Assembly: GCF_003990725.2 (NCBI RefSeq)
Contig: NZ_CP030064.1
Span: 434,001-498,000, forward strand
Reading direction: 5' to 3'
Source of the DNA: Halorubrum sp. PV6
Lineage (GTDB): Archaea > Halobacteriota > Halobacteria > Halobacteriales > Haloferacaceae
Length of the DNA: 64,000 nucleotides
The notes below the pieces were generated by a model. That model searched no databases. It had not been told where the DNA came from and saw only the letters and a list, made by a program, of their open reading frames with translations. This document shows positions 17,044 through 25,751 of the stretch, piece by piece. Position 1 is the first letter of the stretch; the number at the start of each line of letters is the position of its first letter. The translations under genes were made by a program, and so were the position numbers.

Positions 17044-17104
17044 GCTGGGGAGGCGTGAGGTTGCGGTGCTGGGGAGGCGTGAGGTTGCGATGCTGGGGAG
17101 GGCG
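17044..17104. repeat. 24-bp tandem repeat, about 2.5 copies
   Basis: Copies start at 17044, 17068 and 17092 (third one partial), each beginning GCTGGGGAGG and ending TTGCGGT or TTGCGAT. They lie in the 275-nt gap between the mtnP and scpA stop codons. The flanking sequence (16960-17040) is GC-rich and contains no convincing ORF. Function unknown. With tandem copies and no spacers it is not a CRISPR array. Confidence 0.8.
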
Positions 17105-17218
17105 GGCTTTGGAGGTATCCATCGTCGCTCCGAGCTCAACTAGGCCAACTACGTATCAGTGAGCGGCTGGGCCTTTGGCGGCGCGTGTGCCGACCCGCAA
17201 ACGATAACCGGAATCCTA

Positions 17219-18169
17219 TCAGTCCGCTATCGCTTCCGACTCGCCGACCATCGCCGACGGGTCTTTCACCCACAGGTCGCCGAACAGGTCGTCCTGCTGG
17301 AGCCGCACCGTGCCGCGGTGCGCCATGAACAGCAGGGCGAGGTACGTCATGAAAGGCCGCCCGCCGGCTCGTTCGATCTCCCCGAACAACACCTCTGTGC
17401 GCCCGCGGTCGAAGTGGGTCCGGAGGGCGTTGTCGATCTCCACTATCACCTCCTCGATGTCCTCGTCGTGCGTTCGGTCCGTCGCCTCGCCGGCGGTCGG
17501 CTCGCCGTCACGCCGGAACTCGTCGCCGGTGTGGTAATCGAGCGTCTGTGTCCCGCGCGCGTACCCGTGCGGCGACTCCGAGGTGTCGTACTTCCGGGAG
17601 TCTTTCCACCACGACCCGCGCTCGGCCTCGCGAAGCTCCCGGACCAACTCGTCTAACGTCTCCGGGGACCCGCGGGTGTTCTTCCGGTCGAGCCGCCGAT
17701 CCATCTCGGCTTCCAGCTTGTCGACGGGGTCGAACCCGTCGCCGTCGACCGGATCGGCCGCGCCGGACGACATCGCCACCTCCCACGGCTCCGGTTCGGG
17801 CTCGTCGTCCTCGCCGTCGTCGTCGGCCAACATCCCGTCGCTTTTCATCCGGAGCAGGACGCTGGCGTAAAATAGCGCGCGCCCGGTCGTCCGGAGGTCG
17901 GTCTCGTCGAGTTTCTCTAAGAACGCGTCCGTCACCTGCACGATGTCGATGTCCCACGGCTCGATTTCGCCCTCCTCGGCGAGCTGGACGAGCAGTTCGA
18001 CGGGCTCGACCTTCTCGTCGTCGCCCTCCGACTCGTCGCTCGCTCCCTCGCCCTCGGCGGCGGGCTCGGCCGGCCCGTCCGTGCCGGGCGAGTCGGGTAG
18101 CGCTCCGTCGCGCTCGCTCGTCAGGTCCAGGTCGGGCACACCGCTTCCCGACTCCGGCGGCTCAGTCAT
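17219..18169 (-). CDS. scpA: ScpA: segregation and condensation protein A (kleisin)
   Basis: A 316-aa kleisin that bridges the heads of the SMC dimer. The N-terminal ScpA signature is EPVELLVQLAEEGEIEPWDI, followed by DIVQVTDAFLEKLDE and a helix with LFYASVLLRMKSDGML. The C-terminal winged-helix region (about 235-300) includes EVLFGEIERAGGRPFMTYLALLFM and the DDLFGDLWV strand. A long acidic stretch at residues 1-45 and a middle linker are usual for haloarchaea. Its start overlaps the smc stop by 8 nt, showing operonic, coupled expression of the two subunits. Confidence 0.93.
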   Translation of the reverse strand: MTEPPESGSGVPDLDLTSERDGALPDSPGTDGPAEPAAEGEGASDESEGDDEKVEPVELLVQLAEEGEIEPWDIDIVQVTDAFLEKLDETDLRTTGRALFYASVLLRMKSDGMLADDDGEDDEPEPEPWEVAMSSGAADPVDGDGFDPVDKLEAEMDRRLDRKNTRGSPETLDELVRELREAERGSWWKDSRKYDTSESPHGYARGTQTLDYHTGDEFRRDGEPTAGEATDRTHDEDIEEVIVEIDNALRTHFDRGRTEVLFGEIERAGGRPFMTYLALLFMAHRGTVRLQQDDLFGDLWVKDPSAMVGESEAIAD

Positions 18170-21100
18170 CGGCGGTCACCTCCTCGTCGCGCTCGCCGTC
18201 GTCGCCGAACTGCATCCCGGTCACCGCAGAGAGGTTGTCGCCCTGCATCGTGACACCGATCGCGCGGTCGGAGCGCTCCAACAGCGCCGAGCGGTGTCCG
18301 ACGACGACGAACTGCGCGTCCTCGGCCAACTCCTCGATCATCTCGCCGACGCGCTCGGCGTTGACCGCGTCGAGGAACGCGTCGATCTCGTCGAGCGCGT
18401 AGAACGGCGCGGGGTTGTGCCGCTGGATGGCGAAGATAAAGGAGAGCGCCGTCAGCGACTTCTCGCCGCCGCTCATCGCGTCGAGCCGCTGGACCGGCTT
18501 GTCCGCCGGCTGCGCCTTCATCGTCAGCCCCTCTTCGAACGGGTCCTCGGGGTTCTCCAAGAGGAGCTCGCCGCTGCCGGCAGACAGGCGCGCGAAGATG
18601 TCCTCGAACTGGTCGTTGATCGACTCGAACGTCTGCATGAACGTCCGCTTCTTCTCGGCTTCGTACCCCTCGATGCGCTCTTCGATGGCGTCGCGCTCCT
18701 CGACGAGCACGTCCCGGCGCTCCTGGAGCGTGTCTAACTTCTCCTCGACCTCGTCGTACTCGTCGATGGCGAGCATGTTGACGGGTTCGAGCGCGTCCAT
18801 CTCGCCTTCTAACTCCTCGATCCGCGACTCCACCGCGTCGAGGTCCGGAATCTCGTCGGCGTCGTACTCGCCGACCTGCGACTCCAACTCGTCTATCTCC
18901 CACGCCAACCGGTCGCGGCGGTCGGTGAGATCCTCCAGATCCGACTCCGCCGCCGACACCTCCGACCGCTGCTCGTCGCGCTCGCGCGTCGCCTCGGTGA
19001 TCGACTCCCTGAGGTCCTCGCGGTCGGCTTTGAGCTCCGTCAGCTCCTCTTCGAGATCGGCTATCGCCTCGCGTTTCGTCTCTAAGATCGCCTCCCGCTC
19101 CTCGATTTCGCTCTCGTAGTCCGCGATCGCTTTCTCGGCCTCCGCCTTCCGATTTTGGGCCGTCTCGACCGTGTCGTGGAGGTCGTCGACCGCGTCTTCG
19201 GCGTACCCCTTCTCGAGTTCCCGCTCGTTTTGCCGCCCGTCGAGCGTGTTCATCCGGTCTTCCAGATCCGAAATCTCGGCGCGGATCTCGTCCGCGCGCT
19301 CGGAGAGTTCCGGGATCTTCGAGTCGGCGAGCTCCGTCTCGATGTCCGTTATCTCGCCGTCGAGGTCGTCTATCTCCGCGTTCAGCGCGTCGATCTCGTC
19401 GTCGAGGTCGGTCATCTCCGTGTCGACCGACTCGCGTTCGTCTTCTAACTCGTCGAGTTCGTCTTCGAGGTCCGCGATCCGCTCTTCTGACGCGGCCAGC
19501 TCCTCGTCGGCGCGCTCGATGTCGGCCTCCAGCGAGCGGACCCGCTCCGCGGCGTCGGCCTTCCGGTCGCGAGCGTCGTCGATGTCGGCTTCGAGCGCGT
19601 CGATGTCGGACTGGAGGGCCTGCCGATCGTCTTCGAGCCCCGATATCTCGGTCGCGAGGCGCTCCAGTTTCCCGCCGCCGGACTTCGTGAAGGCGTACCG
19701 GGAGCCGCCGCCCGACCCGCCGGTCATCGCGCCCGACTTCTCGACGAGATCGCCGTCGAGGGTGACCATCCGGTAGTCGCCCATCAGGTCGCGCGCGGTC
19801 GCCATGTCCTCGACGACGAGGGTGGAGCCGAGGACGTACGAGAAGATCCCCTCGTACTCGGCGTCGTAGTCGACGAGGTTGCGCGCGAAGTCGATGACCC
19901 CCGGCATCGAGGGCGTCCGCGGGAGGCTCCGATCGTCCATCTCCGTGATCGGGAGGAACGTCGCCCGGCCCGCGTTGCGTCGCTTGAGGTAGTCGATACA
20001 CGTCGAGCCGACGCCGTCGTCGTCGACGACCACGTTCGCGAGCCGACCGCCAGCCGACGTCTCGCAGGCCTCGGCGTACTCGGCCTCGACGGACCCGAGT
20101 TCGCCCACGGCGCCGTGGACGCCGTCGATCCCGCCGTTCTTCACTTCGGTCACCGCGCGCGGCCACGAGGCGTCGCCGCGCTCGTCGGCCGCCGCTTCGA
20201 GTTTGGCGTACTCGTTTTGCTTCTCGCGGAGGGTCTCTTCGACCTCCTCCAACCGCTCGCTCGCTTCGGCCTTCTCCGCGAACAGGTCGGCGACCGCGTC
20301 CTCTATCGTCTCCTCGTTTTTCCGCGCCTTGTCGAGTTCGCTGTGGAGCTCCGAGAGCCGCGCCTTCTGGTCCGGGATCGACTCGCGGGCCTCCTCCAGG
20401 TCGGCGCGCGTCTCGCTCACCGCGTTCGAGCGCCGCCGCGCCTCGTCGAGCAGCCGGTCTTTCTCGCGTTGGAGCTCGTTTTTCTCCTCGCGCAGCGACT
20501 CCATCGCCTCCTTCTTCTCCGCGAGGTCGGCTTTCAGTTCGTCGAACTCCGTGTCCGCGCCCTCGATTTCGGCCTCGACGTCGGCGAGTTCGGAGCGTTT
20601 CGTCGCGATCTCCGATTTCACCGAGGCCTTCTCGACTTTCACCTCGCGGATCTCGGCTTCGAGCTCCGCTATCGCCTCCTCTTTGCGGTCGATCTGGACG
20701 AACGCGTCGCGCCGCTCGGTCTCGGCTTCCGCGACGCGCTCCTCCGCAGCCTCGATCCGATCTTCCAGCCGCGAGATGTCGCCTTTCACCTCCTCGATCT
20801 CGGACCGGATCTCGATCTGCTCGTCTTCGCCTTTGGTCTCTATCTCGTGGTTGAGGTCGGCCAACTCCTCTTGGAGGCGCGTGAGCTTCCCCTGTCTGGT
20901 GTCGAGTTCGGCGCGGAGGTCCTCCAGTTCGACCTCGGCGTCGTCGATGTCGCCTTCGACGCCCGCGAGCGACTCGCGCTTCTCCTCGAGCTCGGAGGCC
21001 TTGAGATAGCCGCGGTACTCGGTCAACTCGTCGCGGTACTCCTGGTACTGGAGGGCGGTCTCGCGCTCGTCGGCGAGTTGGTCGAGCCGGTCCTGCTTTT

Positions 21101-21749
21101 CGCCGATCCGGAGGTCAGCCTCCTCGATCCGGTCTTCGACCGTCTCTAACTCCTCGTAGGCGGCTTCCTTCTTCTCGTCGAACTCCGCGACGCCCGCGAT
21201 CTCGTCGATGATCCCCCGTCGCTGGTAGGGGGTCATGTTGATGATCTCGGTCACGTCGCCCTGCATCACGACGTTGTACCCCTCCGGCGTCACGCCGGCG
21301 GCCGCGAGCAGGTCTCGCACGTCCGAGAGGTTCACCGACCGCCCGTTGAGGTAGTAGTACGAGTAGTAGTTGTCCTCCGTCTCTTTCACGCGCCGCTTGA
21401 TCGTTATCTCGGAGACGTCACCGACGTTGTCCGTCCCGGCGGCGGAGACGACCTGCGAGCGATCGAGCGTGCCGTCCGCGTTGGAGAGCACCACCGTCAC
21501 CGACGCTTCTTTTGGGCCGTCGGACTCTTCGCCGCCGTCGTGGCCGGGGTTGTAGATCAAGTCCGTGAGCTTCTTCGCTCGGATCCCGCGGGTCCGGGCC
21601 AGCCCGAGCGCGAAGAGGACGCCGTCGATGATGTTCGACTTTCCGGAGCCGTTCGGCCCGGTCACGACCGTGAAATCGTCGTAAAAAGGGATCCTCGTCG
21701 TTCGTCCGAAGCTCTTGAACCCGTCTAACACTACTTCTGTGATGTGCAT
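18162..21749 (-). CDS. smc: SMC: chromosome condensation/segregation ATPase
   Basis: A 1195-aa structural-maintenance-of-chromosomes protein. The Walker A is GPNGSGKSN (31-39) and the Q-loop region VMQGDVTEIINM is near 165-180. Coiled coil spans about 180-520, the hinge lies about 525-680 (WPRAVTEVKNGGIDGVHGAVG and following), and a second coiled coil spans about 690-1020. The C-terminal head has the ABC signature MSGGEKSLTALSFIFA (about 1090) and Walker B FYALDEIDAFLD. It uses ATP to extrude or tether DNA loops together with ScpA. It is transcribed with scpA and with the small coiled-coil gene upstream, and is divergent from the cdrL-cdrS-ftsZ2 cell-division genes. Confidence 0.98.
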   Translation of the reverse strand: MHITEVVLDGFKSFGRTTRIPFYDDFTVVTGPNGSGKSNIIDGVLFALGLARTRGIRAKKLTDLIYNPGHDGGEESDGPKEASVTVVLSNADGTLDRSQVVSAAGTDNVGDVSEITIKRRVKETEDNYYSYYYLNGRSVNLSDVRDLLAAAGVTPEGYNVVMQGDVTEIINMTPYQRRGIIDEIAGVAEFDEKKEAAYEELETVEDRIEEADLRIGEKQDRLDQLADERETALQYQEYRDELTEYRGYLKASELEEKRESLAGVEGDIDDAEVELEDLRAELDTRQGKLTRLQEELADLNHEIETKGEDEQIEIRSEIEEVKGDISRLEDRIEAAEERVAEAETERRDAFVQIDRKEEAIAELEAEIREVKVEKASVKSEIATKRSELADVEAEIEGADTEFDELKADLAEKKEAMESLREEKNELQREKDRLLDEARRRSNAVSETRADLEEARESIPDQKARLSELHSELDKARKNEETIEDAVADLFAEKAEASERLEEVEETLREKQNEYAKLEAAADERGDASWPRAVTEVKNGGIDGVHGAVGELGSVEAEYAEACETSAGGRLANVVVDDDGVGSTCIDYLKRRNAGRATFLPITEMDDRSLPRTPSMPGVIDFARNLVDYDAEYEGIFSYVLGSTLVVEDMATARDLMGDYRMVTLDGDLVEKSGAMTGGSGGGSRYAFTKSGGGKLERLATEISGLEDDRQALQSDIDALEADIDDARDRKADAAERVRSLEADIERADEELAASEERIADLEDELDELEDERESVDTEMTDLDDEIDALNAEIDDLDGEITDIETELADSKIPELSERADEIRAEISDLEDRMNTLDGRQNERELEKGYAEDAVDDLHDTVETAQNRKAEAEKAIADYESEIEEREAILETKREAIADLEEELTELKADREDLRESITEATRERDEQRSEVSAAESDLEDLTDRRDRLAWEIDELESQVGEYDADEIPDLDAVESRIEELEGEMDALEPVNMLAIDEYDEVEEKLDTLQERRDVLVEERDAIEERIEGYEAEKKRTFMQTFESINDQFEDIFARLSAGSGELLLENPEDPFEEGLTMKAQPADKPVQRLDAMSGGEKSLTALSFIFAIQRHNPAPFYALDEIDAFLDAVNAERVGEMIEELAEDAQFVVVGHRSALLERSDRAIGVTMQGDNLSAVTGMQFGDDGERDEEVTADD

Positions 21750-21776
21750 GTGTCGCGGAGGGTGGACGCTCGCGGA

Positions 21777-22166
21777 TTACGCGACGATGATGTCGCTGTC
21801 GGACTCCTCGGTGCCCGCCTCGTCCGCCTCGTCGGCCGACTCGGCCTCGGCCGCTTCTCCTTCGGAAGCGCCGGAGTCCCCGGCCGAGGCGCCCGTCCCG
21901 GCCGTCGGGCCGTCGCCGGTTCGCTCGACGACTTCGACGTGGTCGTCGGAGTGCGTGCGGCGCTCGGTGTCGGGCGCCTCGTCGGTCTCGTCGGCCGCTG
22001 CCTCCTCCGACGCCGGCGTCGGCTGCTCGGCCGTGACGGACACCTCCTGTGCGTCCTCGACCTGTCGGACGCGCTCTTTCATCTCGACGAGCTCTTCGGT
22101 CAGCCCGTTCACCGCCGCCTGTAGCTCCGCGACCTGTCGTTCGAGGTCCTCGACACGGTTACTCAT
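21777..22166 (-). CDS. Small coiled-coil protein upstream of smc
   Basis: A 129-aa protein with an N-terminal heptad-repeat coiled coil (about residues 1-40: NRVEDLERQVAELQAAVNGL onward). A long, disordered Glu/Ala/Asp-rich tail follows and ends in ESDSDIIVA. The start at MSNRVED is supported by a TATA box on the minus strand (TTTATACGG near 22190-22200), about 27 nt upstream, as in leaderless genes. The gene is 27 nt before smc and probably heads the smc-scpA operon. It may assist SMC or ScpA, but that is only inferred from position. Confidence 0.75.
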   Translation of the reverse strand: MSNRVEDLERQVAELQAAVNGLTEELVEMKERVRQVEDAQEVSVTAEQPTPASEEAAADETDEAPDTERRTHSDDHVEVVERTGDGPTAGTGASAGDSGASEGEAAEAESADEADEAGTEESDSDIIVA

Positions 22167-22267
22167 ATACACACGTATGCCCACGCGGGCCGTATAAATC
22201 TGCGTCAGACATATGTGTCCACATGGCACAGATCGGTCGCGCTCCGAATATAACTGATATTTGATAT

Positions 22268-22289
22268 GTGTCTGTCGATTGTCGGACAC
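22268..22289. promoter_or_regulatory. Imperfect dyad GTGTCTG-N8-CGGACAC in the cdrL promoter
   Basis: Two 7-bp arms at 22268-22274 and 22283-22289 match as an inverted repeat with one mismatch. They lie between the AT-rich TATA candidate (GAATATAACTG, about 22247-22257) and the cdrL start at 22331. A further GTGTCC half-site lies at about 22212-22217. Dyads of this size are typical ribbon-helix-helix operators, so autoregulation by CdrL is plausible but unproven. Confidence 0.4.
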
Positions 22290-22330
22290 GAGGCGAAGGT
22301 TCTTGTACTGAGAGTCGGTACCGAACGGGT

Positions 22331-22927
22331 ATGAGCAAGATCACCTTCCGTGCCGACGACGACCTCGTCGAGCGGCTGGAAGCGTGTGACGCCTCGAAAA
22401 GCGAGGTGATGCGGGAAGCCCTTCGGACGCACCTCGACGGCGCCGTCGACGAGGATGTCGACGCGTCGGACGAGACGGTCGACGCCGCGCTGGCCGATCG
22501 GGTCGACGAACTCATCGCCGAGCGACTCGATGTCGCGTTAGACGAGCGGCTCGGCGATCCGCAGGCGTATTCGGGGACACCTTCGACGGCGTATACGCCC
22601 GGAAACGCCGGCGAGATCAACGTAAACGTCACTCTCGACGCTCCGGGCGCCGCGGAGGACGACGCCCGCGTCACACGTGAGACGACGGCGAACGCCGAGC
22701 CGACGACGCGTAAGACGCCGACCGATCCGGACGTGCAAACGCCCGAAAACGCCTGCGGCGGATGTGGCGAAAACGTGCCCGGAGACCACGTTTACTGCCC
22801 GAATTGCGGCACGAAGCAGTCGCACCGAGCGTTCTGTGAGTGCGGCGACGAGCTCCGAACCGACTGGGCGTTCTGTCCCGGTTGCGGGCGTCGGACCCCC
22901 GCCGCCGACGTTTTGAAAGATCGATAA
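22331..22927 (+). CDS. cdrL: CdrL-like RHH regulator with double zinc ribbon
   Basis: A 198-aa protein with an N-terminal ribbon-helix-helix DNA-binding domain (MSKITFRADDDLVERLEACD onward, helix ASKSEVMREALRTHL). An acidic middle linker and a C-terminal double zinc ribbon follow (CGGCGENV, YCPNCGTK, CECGDELR, FCPGCGRR). Its place just upstream of a short RHH gene and ftsZ2 matches the CdrSL arrangement described in haloarchaea, where CdrL and CdrS form a transcriptional circuit controlling ftsZ2 and cell division. It is divergent from the smc operon. The start follows the motif with no alternative nearby. Confidence 0.82.
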   Translation: MSKITFRADDDLVERLEACDASKSEVMREALRTHLDGAVDEDVDASDETVDAALADRVDELIAERLDVALDERLGDPQAYSGTPSTAYTPGNAGEINVNVTLDAPGAAEDDARVTRETTANAEPTTRKTPTDPDVQTPENACGGCGENVPGDHVYCPNCGTKQSHRAFCECGDELRTDWAFCPGCGRRTPAADVLKDR

Positions 22928-22994
22928 CCGACTCTCGACCGCCGTATACGCCCGAATTCCGGCGTTTTCACGCTCTGTCTTACATCCACCGATA

Positions 22995-23004
22995 CTTTTA
23001 TATT
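22995..23004 (+). promoter_or_regulatory. TATA box of the cdrS-ftsZ2 operon
   Basis: CTTTTATATT is the only strong AT-rich core element in the 216-nt gap between cdrL and cdrS. Transcription should start near 23025-23030, giving a leader of roughly 115 nt before cdrS. That is unusual in a genome where most transcripts are leaderless. Confidence 0.55.
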
Positions 23005-23028
23005 AGTTGCCTCAGTGACTACAACTGC

Positions 23029-23046
23029 GTAAGACGGTCGTCTTAC
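23029..23046. promoter_or_regulatory. Perfect palindrome GTAAGACG-GT-CGTCTTAC at the predicted cdrS start site
   Basis: Two exact 8-bp arms with a 2-bp spacer lie about 25-50 nt downstream of the TATA box, where a bound repressor would block initiation. A third identical half-site, CGTCTTAC, lies at 23123-23130, 14 nt before the cdrS start. This is a strong operator candidate for a CdrS or CdrL ribbon-helix-helix dimer. No binding is shown by sequence alone. Confidence 0.6.
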
Positions 23047-23143
23047 AGCGGCCGTCCGAGGCGGGGCATCCCCCCGTCGTCGGGCGATTCGTCGGTGTAG
23101 GACACACGCGTCGCGTGGTCGCCGTCTTACCGGGGGAATACCA

Positions 23144-23323
23144 ATGGAGCGTGTGACACTACGAATACCGAAACAGCAGATCGACGAAGTCGAACAGATG
23201 GTGGAAACGGGCGAGTTCCCGAACCGGAGCGAAGCGATCCGGTCGGCCGTCCGCGACATGCTGAACGAACAGGATGGCGAACGCGACGAGCGCGGCCGCA
23301 ACCGCAACTGGGCGAAGGTGTAA
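23144..23323 (+). CDS. cdrS: CdrS: short RHH cell-division transcription factor
   Basis: A 59-aa ribbon-helix-helix protein below common ORF cut-offs. The beta strand is [20 protein letters not shown], then the helices [17 protein letters not shown] and a basic tail ending NRNWAKV. The four-base gap to ftsZ2 (stop 23323, next ATG 23328) makes this the conserved cdrS-ftsZ2 operon. CdrS is described in haloarchaea as a transcription factor required for normal cell division that controls ftsZ2. Its own promoter carries a perfect palindrome. Identification rests on fold, size and neighbour. Confidence 0.92.
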   Translation: MERVTLRIPKQQIDEVEQMVETGEFPNRSEAIRSAVRDMLNEQDGERDERGRNRNWAKV

Positions 23324-23327
23324 ATTC

Positions 23328-24545
23328 ATGCAAGATCTCGTACAAGACGCCCTCGACAACGCGGAAGCGGAGAAGCGCGACATGGATGTCAGCATGGACG
23401 ACGACGAGTTCGGCGACCCCCGAATCGTCATCGTCGGTGCCGGCGGCGCCGGCAACAACACCGTCAACCGACTCTACAACATCGGCGTCGACGGCGCCGA
23501 CACGGTCGCGATCAACACCGACAAACAGCACCTGAAGATGGTCGAAGCCGACACCAAGATCCTCGTGGGCAAGTCGCTCACGCAGGGGCTCGGCGCCGGC
23601 GGCGACCCGAAGATGGGCGAGCGCGCCACCGAGATGGCCCAGGGGACGATCAAAGAGGTCCTCGGCGACGCCGACCTCGTCTTCGTCACCGCCGGCATGG
23701 GTGGCGGGACCGGCACCGGCGCGGCGCCGGTCGTCTCGAAAATCGCCAAAGAACAGGGCGCCATCGTCGTCGGGATGGTCTCGACGCCGTTCAACGTTGA
23801 GCGCGCCCGCACGGTGAAAGCCGAGGAGGGGCTCGAATCCCTCCGGAACGAGGCCGACTCGATCATCGTCCTCGACAACAACCGCCTGCTCGACTACGTC
23901 CCGAACCTCCCGATCGGCAAGGCGTTCTCCGTGATGGACCAGATCATCGCGGAGACGGTCAAGGGGATCTCCGAGACGATCACCCAGCCGAGCCTGATCA
24001 ACTTAGACTACGCCGACATGTCCACCATCATGAACCAGGGCGGCGTGGCCGTGATGTTAGTCGGCGAGACCCAAGACAAGAACAAGACCCAAGAGGTGGT
24101 CAACGACGCGATGAACCACCCGCTGTTGGACGTCGACTACCGCGGCGCGAGCGGCGGACTCGTCCACATCACGGGCGGCCCGGACCTCACGCTCAAGGAG
24201 GCCGAGGGTATCGCGAACAACATCACCGAACGGCTGGAGGCGAGCGCCAACGTGATCTGGGGCGCCCGCATCCAGGACGAGTACAAGGGGAAGGTCCGCG
24301 TCATGGCGATCATGACGGGCGTCCAGAGCGCGCAGGTGCTCGGCCCCTCGACGCAAAAGCAGGCCGACAAGTCCCGTGCGGCCGTCGACAGCGAGGATCT
24401 CGGTGACTCGCGTTCGCGGGCGGCTCAGGCGAACGGTAACGGAAACACCGCGATGACGTCGGGCGGCACCGACCAGGGCGCGTGGGAGTCTGACGGCGGC
24501 AGCGATCCGACCGAACAGAACAACGGGCTCGACGTCATCCGCTGA
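23328..24545 (+). CDS. ftsZ2: FtsZ2: tubulin-like cell division protein
   Basis: A 405-aa FtsZ. The N-terminal nucleotide fold is [17 protein letters not shown] (about 31-48), the tubulin signature is [14 protein letters not shown] (about 123-136), and the T7 synergy loop follows from [15 protein letters not shown] (about 225-239). The C-terminal domain is standard and ends in a disordered Asn/Gly-rich tail with LDVIR. The C-terminal end and operon with cdrS identify it as the FtsZ2 paralogue, which acts in constriction after FtsZ1 and SepF assemble at mid-cell. A T6 run (24605-24610) downstream is a plausible terminator. Confidence 0.96.
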   Translation: MQDLVQDALDNAEAEKRDMDVSMDDDEFGDPRIVIVGAGGAGNNTVNRLYNIGVDGADTVAINTDKQHLKMVEADTKILVGKSLTQGLGAGGDPKMGERATEMAQGTIKEVLGDADLVFVTAGMGGGTGTGAAPVVSKIAKEQGAIVVGMVSTPFNVERARTVKAEEGLESLRNEADSIIVLDNNRLLDYVPNLPIGKAFSVMDQIIAETVKGISETITQPSLINLDYADMSTIMNQGGVAVMLVGETQDKNKTQEVVNDAMNHPLLDVDYRGASGGLVHITGGPDLTLKEAEGIANNITERLEASANVIWGARIQDEYKGKVRVMAIMTGVQSAQVLGPSTQKQADKSRAAVDSEDLGDSRSRAAQANGNGNTAMTSGGTDQGAWESDGGSDPTEQNNGLDVIR

Positions 24546-24601
24546 GGCGTCGCCCGACTCGGACCGTATCGAATCGATCTGCTGACTGCGGTGTTCGTGC
24601 G

Positions 24602-24612
24602 CTGTTTTTTGC
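24602..24612 (+). terminator. T-rich terminator after ftsZ2
   Basis: A run of six T residues (24605-24610) 60 nt after the ftsZ2 stop, on the coding-strand side and before the convergent ncsA stop. T-runs are the usual archaeal termination signal. Confidence 0.4.
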
Positions 24613-24626
24613 CCGCCGCTCGCGGG

Positions 24627-25607
24627 TCACACCGCTTTGATCGAATCCAAGAGCCGGCACTTCCGGCAGACGTCGCGGCTCGTCTTCGACCCGCAGCGTT
24701 CACACTCGCCGAGGTCGGGAGCGTCGGCGGCGGCCTCGCCGCCCTCGCGGTAGCGCTCGGCGGCCAGCGCGGACAACTCCTCGTAGCCGGCCATGATCGA
24801 GTGGCGAGCGCCGGGGTGGTTCTCCTCTAACTCGTGGATCGTCGACTGGATCTCGCCGCGGTACGCCTCCGACGAGTGCGGGCACTCGGCCATATGCGTC
24901 GGCAGGTCGCGGACGTGACAGTAGAGGGCGATTTCTTTTTCCGGCACGTCACGCAGCGGCTTGGCGCGCGGGACGAACGCGTCGGTCCCGGCGCGCTCGT
25001 CGAAGGGGCCGAGCGAGGCGTCGAAGTGTTTCGCGACCTGTCGGACGTCGCCTTCGAGGAAGTTCATCATCGCCGTCTGGGCCTCGTCGTCGAGGTTGTG
25101 GCCGGTGAGCAGTTTGTCGGCGTCGAACTCGGCGGCGTACTTCTCTAAGAGGTCGCGGCGGAACACGCCGCAGTACGCGCAGGCGGCCATGTTCTCCGGG
25201 TCGCTCTCGACGACGTCGTCCATCTGCACGTCGAACTCCTCCTCGTAGGAGACGACCTCGTGGCGGAGCGAGAGCTCCTCGGCGAGTTCGATCGTCGCGT
25301 CGATGCTCTCGTCGCGGTACCCCTCGATCCCCTCGTGGATCGTCAGGGCGAGCATCTCGACGCGGGGGTCCGTCCCGAACACGTCGTCTAAGATCTGCGT
25401 CAGCGCGACGCTGTCTTTGCCACCCGAGAGGCCGATCACCCAGCGGTCGGGATCTTCGGGTGTCGCCTCGGGATCGAGGAGCGAGTCCTCGCGGACGCGG
25501 CGCTTCACGCGTTTCTCGACCGACCGGCGGAGATGCGCGCCACAGAGATGCGCGCCGGAGTACGCGGCGTGGTGGATCGCGTCGTCTCCGCACCTGTCAC
25601 ACTCCAT
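24627..25607 (-). CDS. ncsA: NcsA: tRNA 2-thiolation protein
   Basis: A 326-aa ATP-pyrophosphatase of the TtuA/Ncs6 family, which adds the 2-thio group to wobble uridine of tRNAs such as tRNA-Lys. The PP-loop is GLSGGKDSVAL (residues 59-69). An N-terminal zinc finger (C3, C6, C22, H25) and a C-terminal one (CERCG and CRKC) flank it. The active-site Cys region is ENMAACAYCGVFRRDLL, with GHNLDDEAQT downstream. In haloarchaea this enzyme is linked to SAMP2 and UbaA, both of which have genes in this window. It is convergent with ftsZ2. Confidence 0.95.
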   Translation of the reverse strand: MECDRCGDDAIHHAAYSGAHLCGAHLRRSVEKRVKRRVREDSLLDPEATPEDPDRWVIGLSGGKDSVALTQILDDVFGTDPRVEMLALTIHEGIEGYRDESIDATIELAEELSLRHEVVSYEEEFDVQMDDVVESDPENMAACAYCGVFRRDLLEKYAAEFDADKLLTGHNLDDEAQTAMMNFLEGDVRQVAKHFDASLGPFDERAGTDAFVPRAKPLRDVPEKEIALYCHVRDLPTHMAECPHSSEAYRGEIQSTIHELEENHPGARHSIMAGYEELSALAAERYREGGEAAADAPDLGECERCGSKTSRDVCRKCRLLDSIKAV

Positions 25608-25751
25608 CGATGTCGGGTTACAGGCGCGCGCTGATACCGGTTTCGGGCCGCGCTGGGGCGTCTCTCGTGTGGGCTCTTCTCACGGACAACCGCGGGCGCG
25701 TTGTCGCCGGTTCCGACACGGGTTTGCCCGCGGGGCCGCCTCCATCTGTCT

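Noticed and set aside
17041-17104. Possible CRISPR repeats
   Set aside because: The 24-bp units are directly adjacent without unique spacers and only about 2.5 copies exist; no cas genes nearby.
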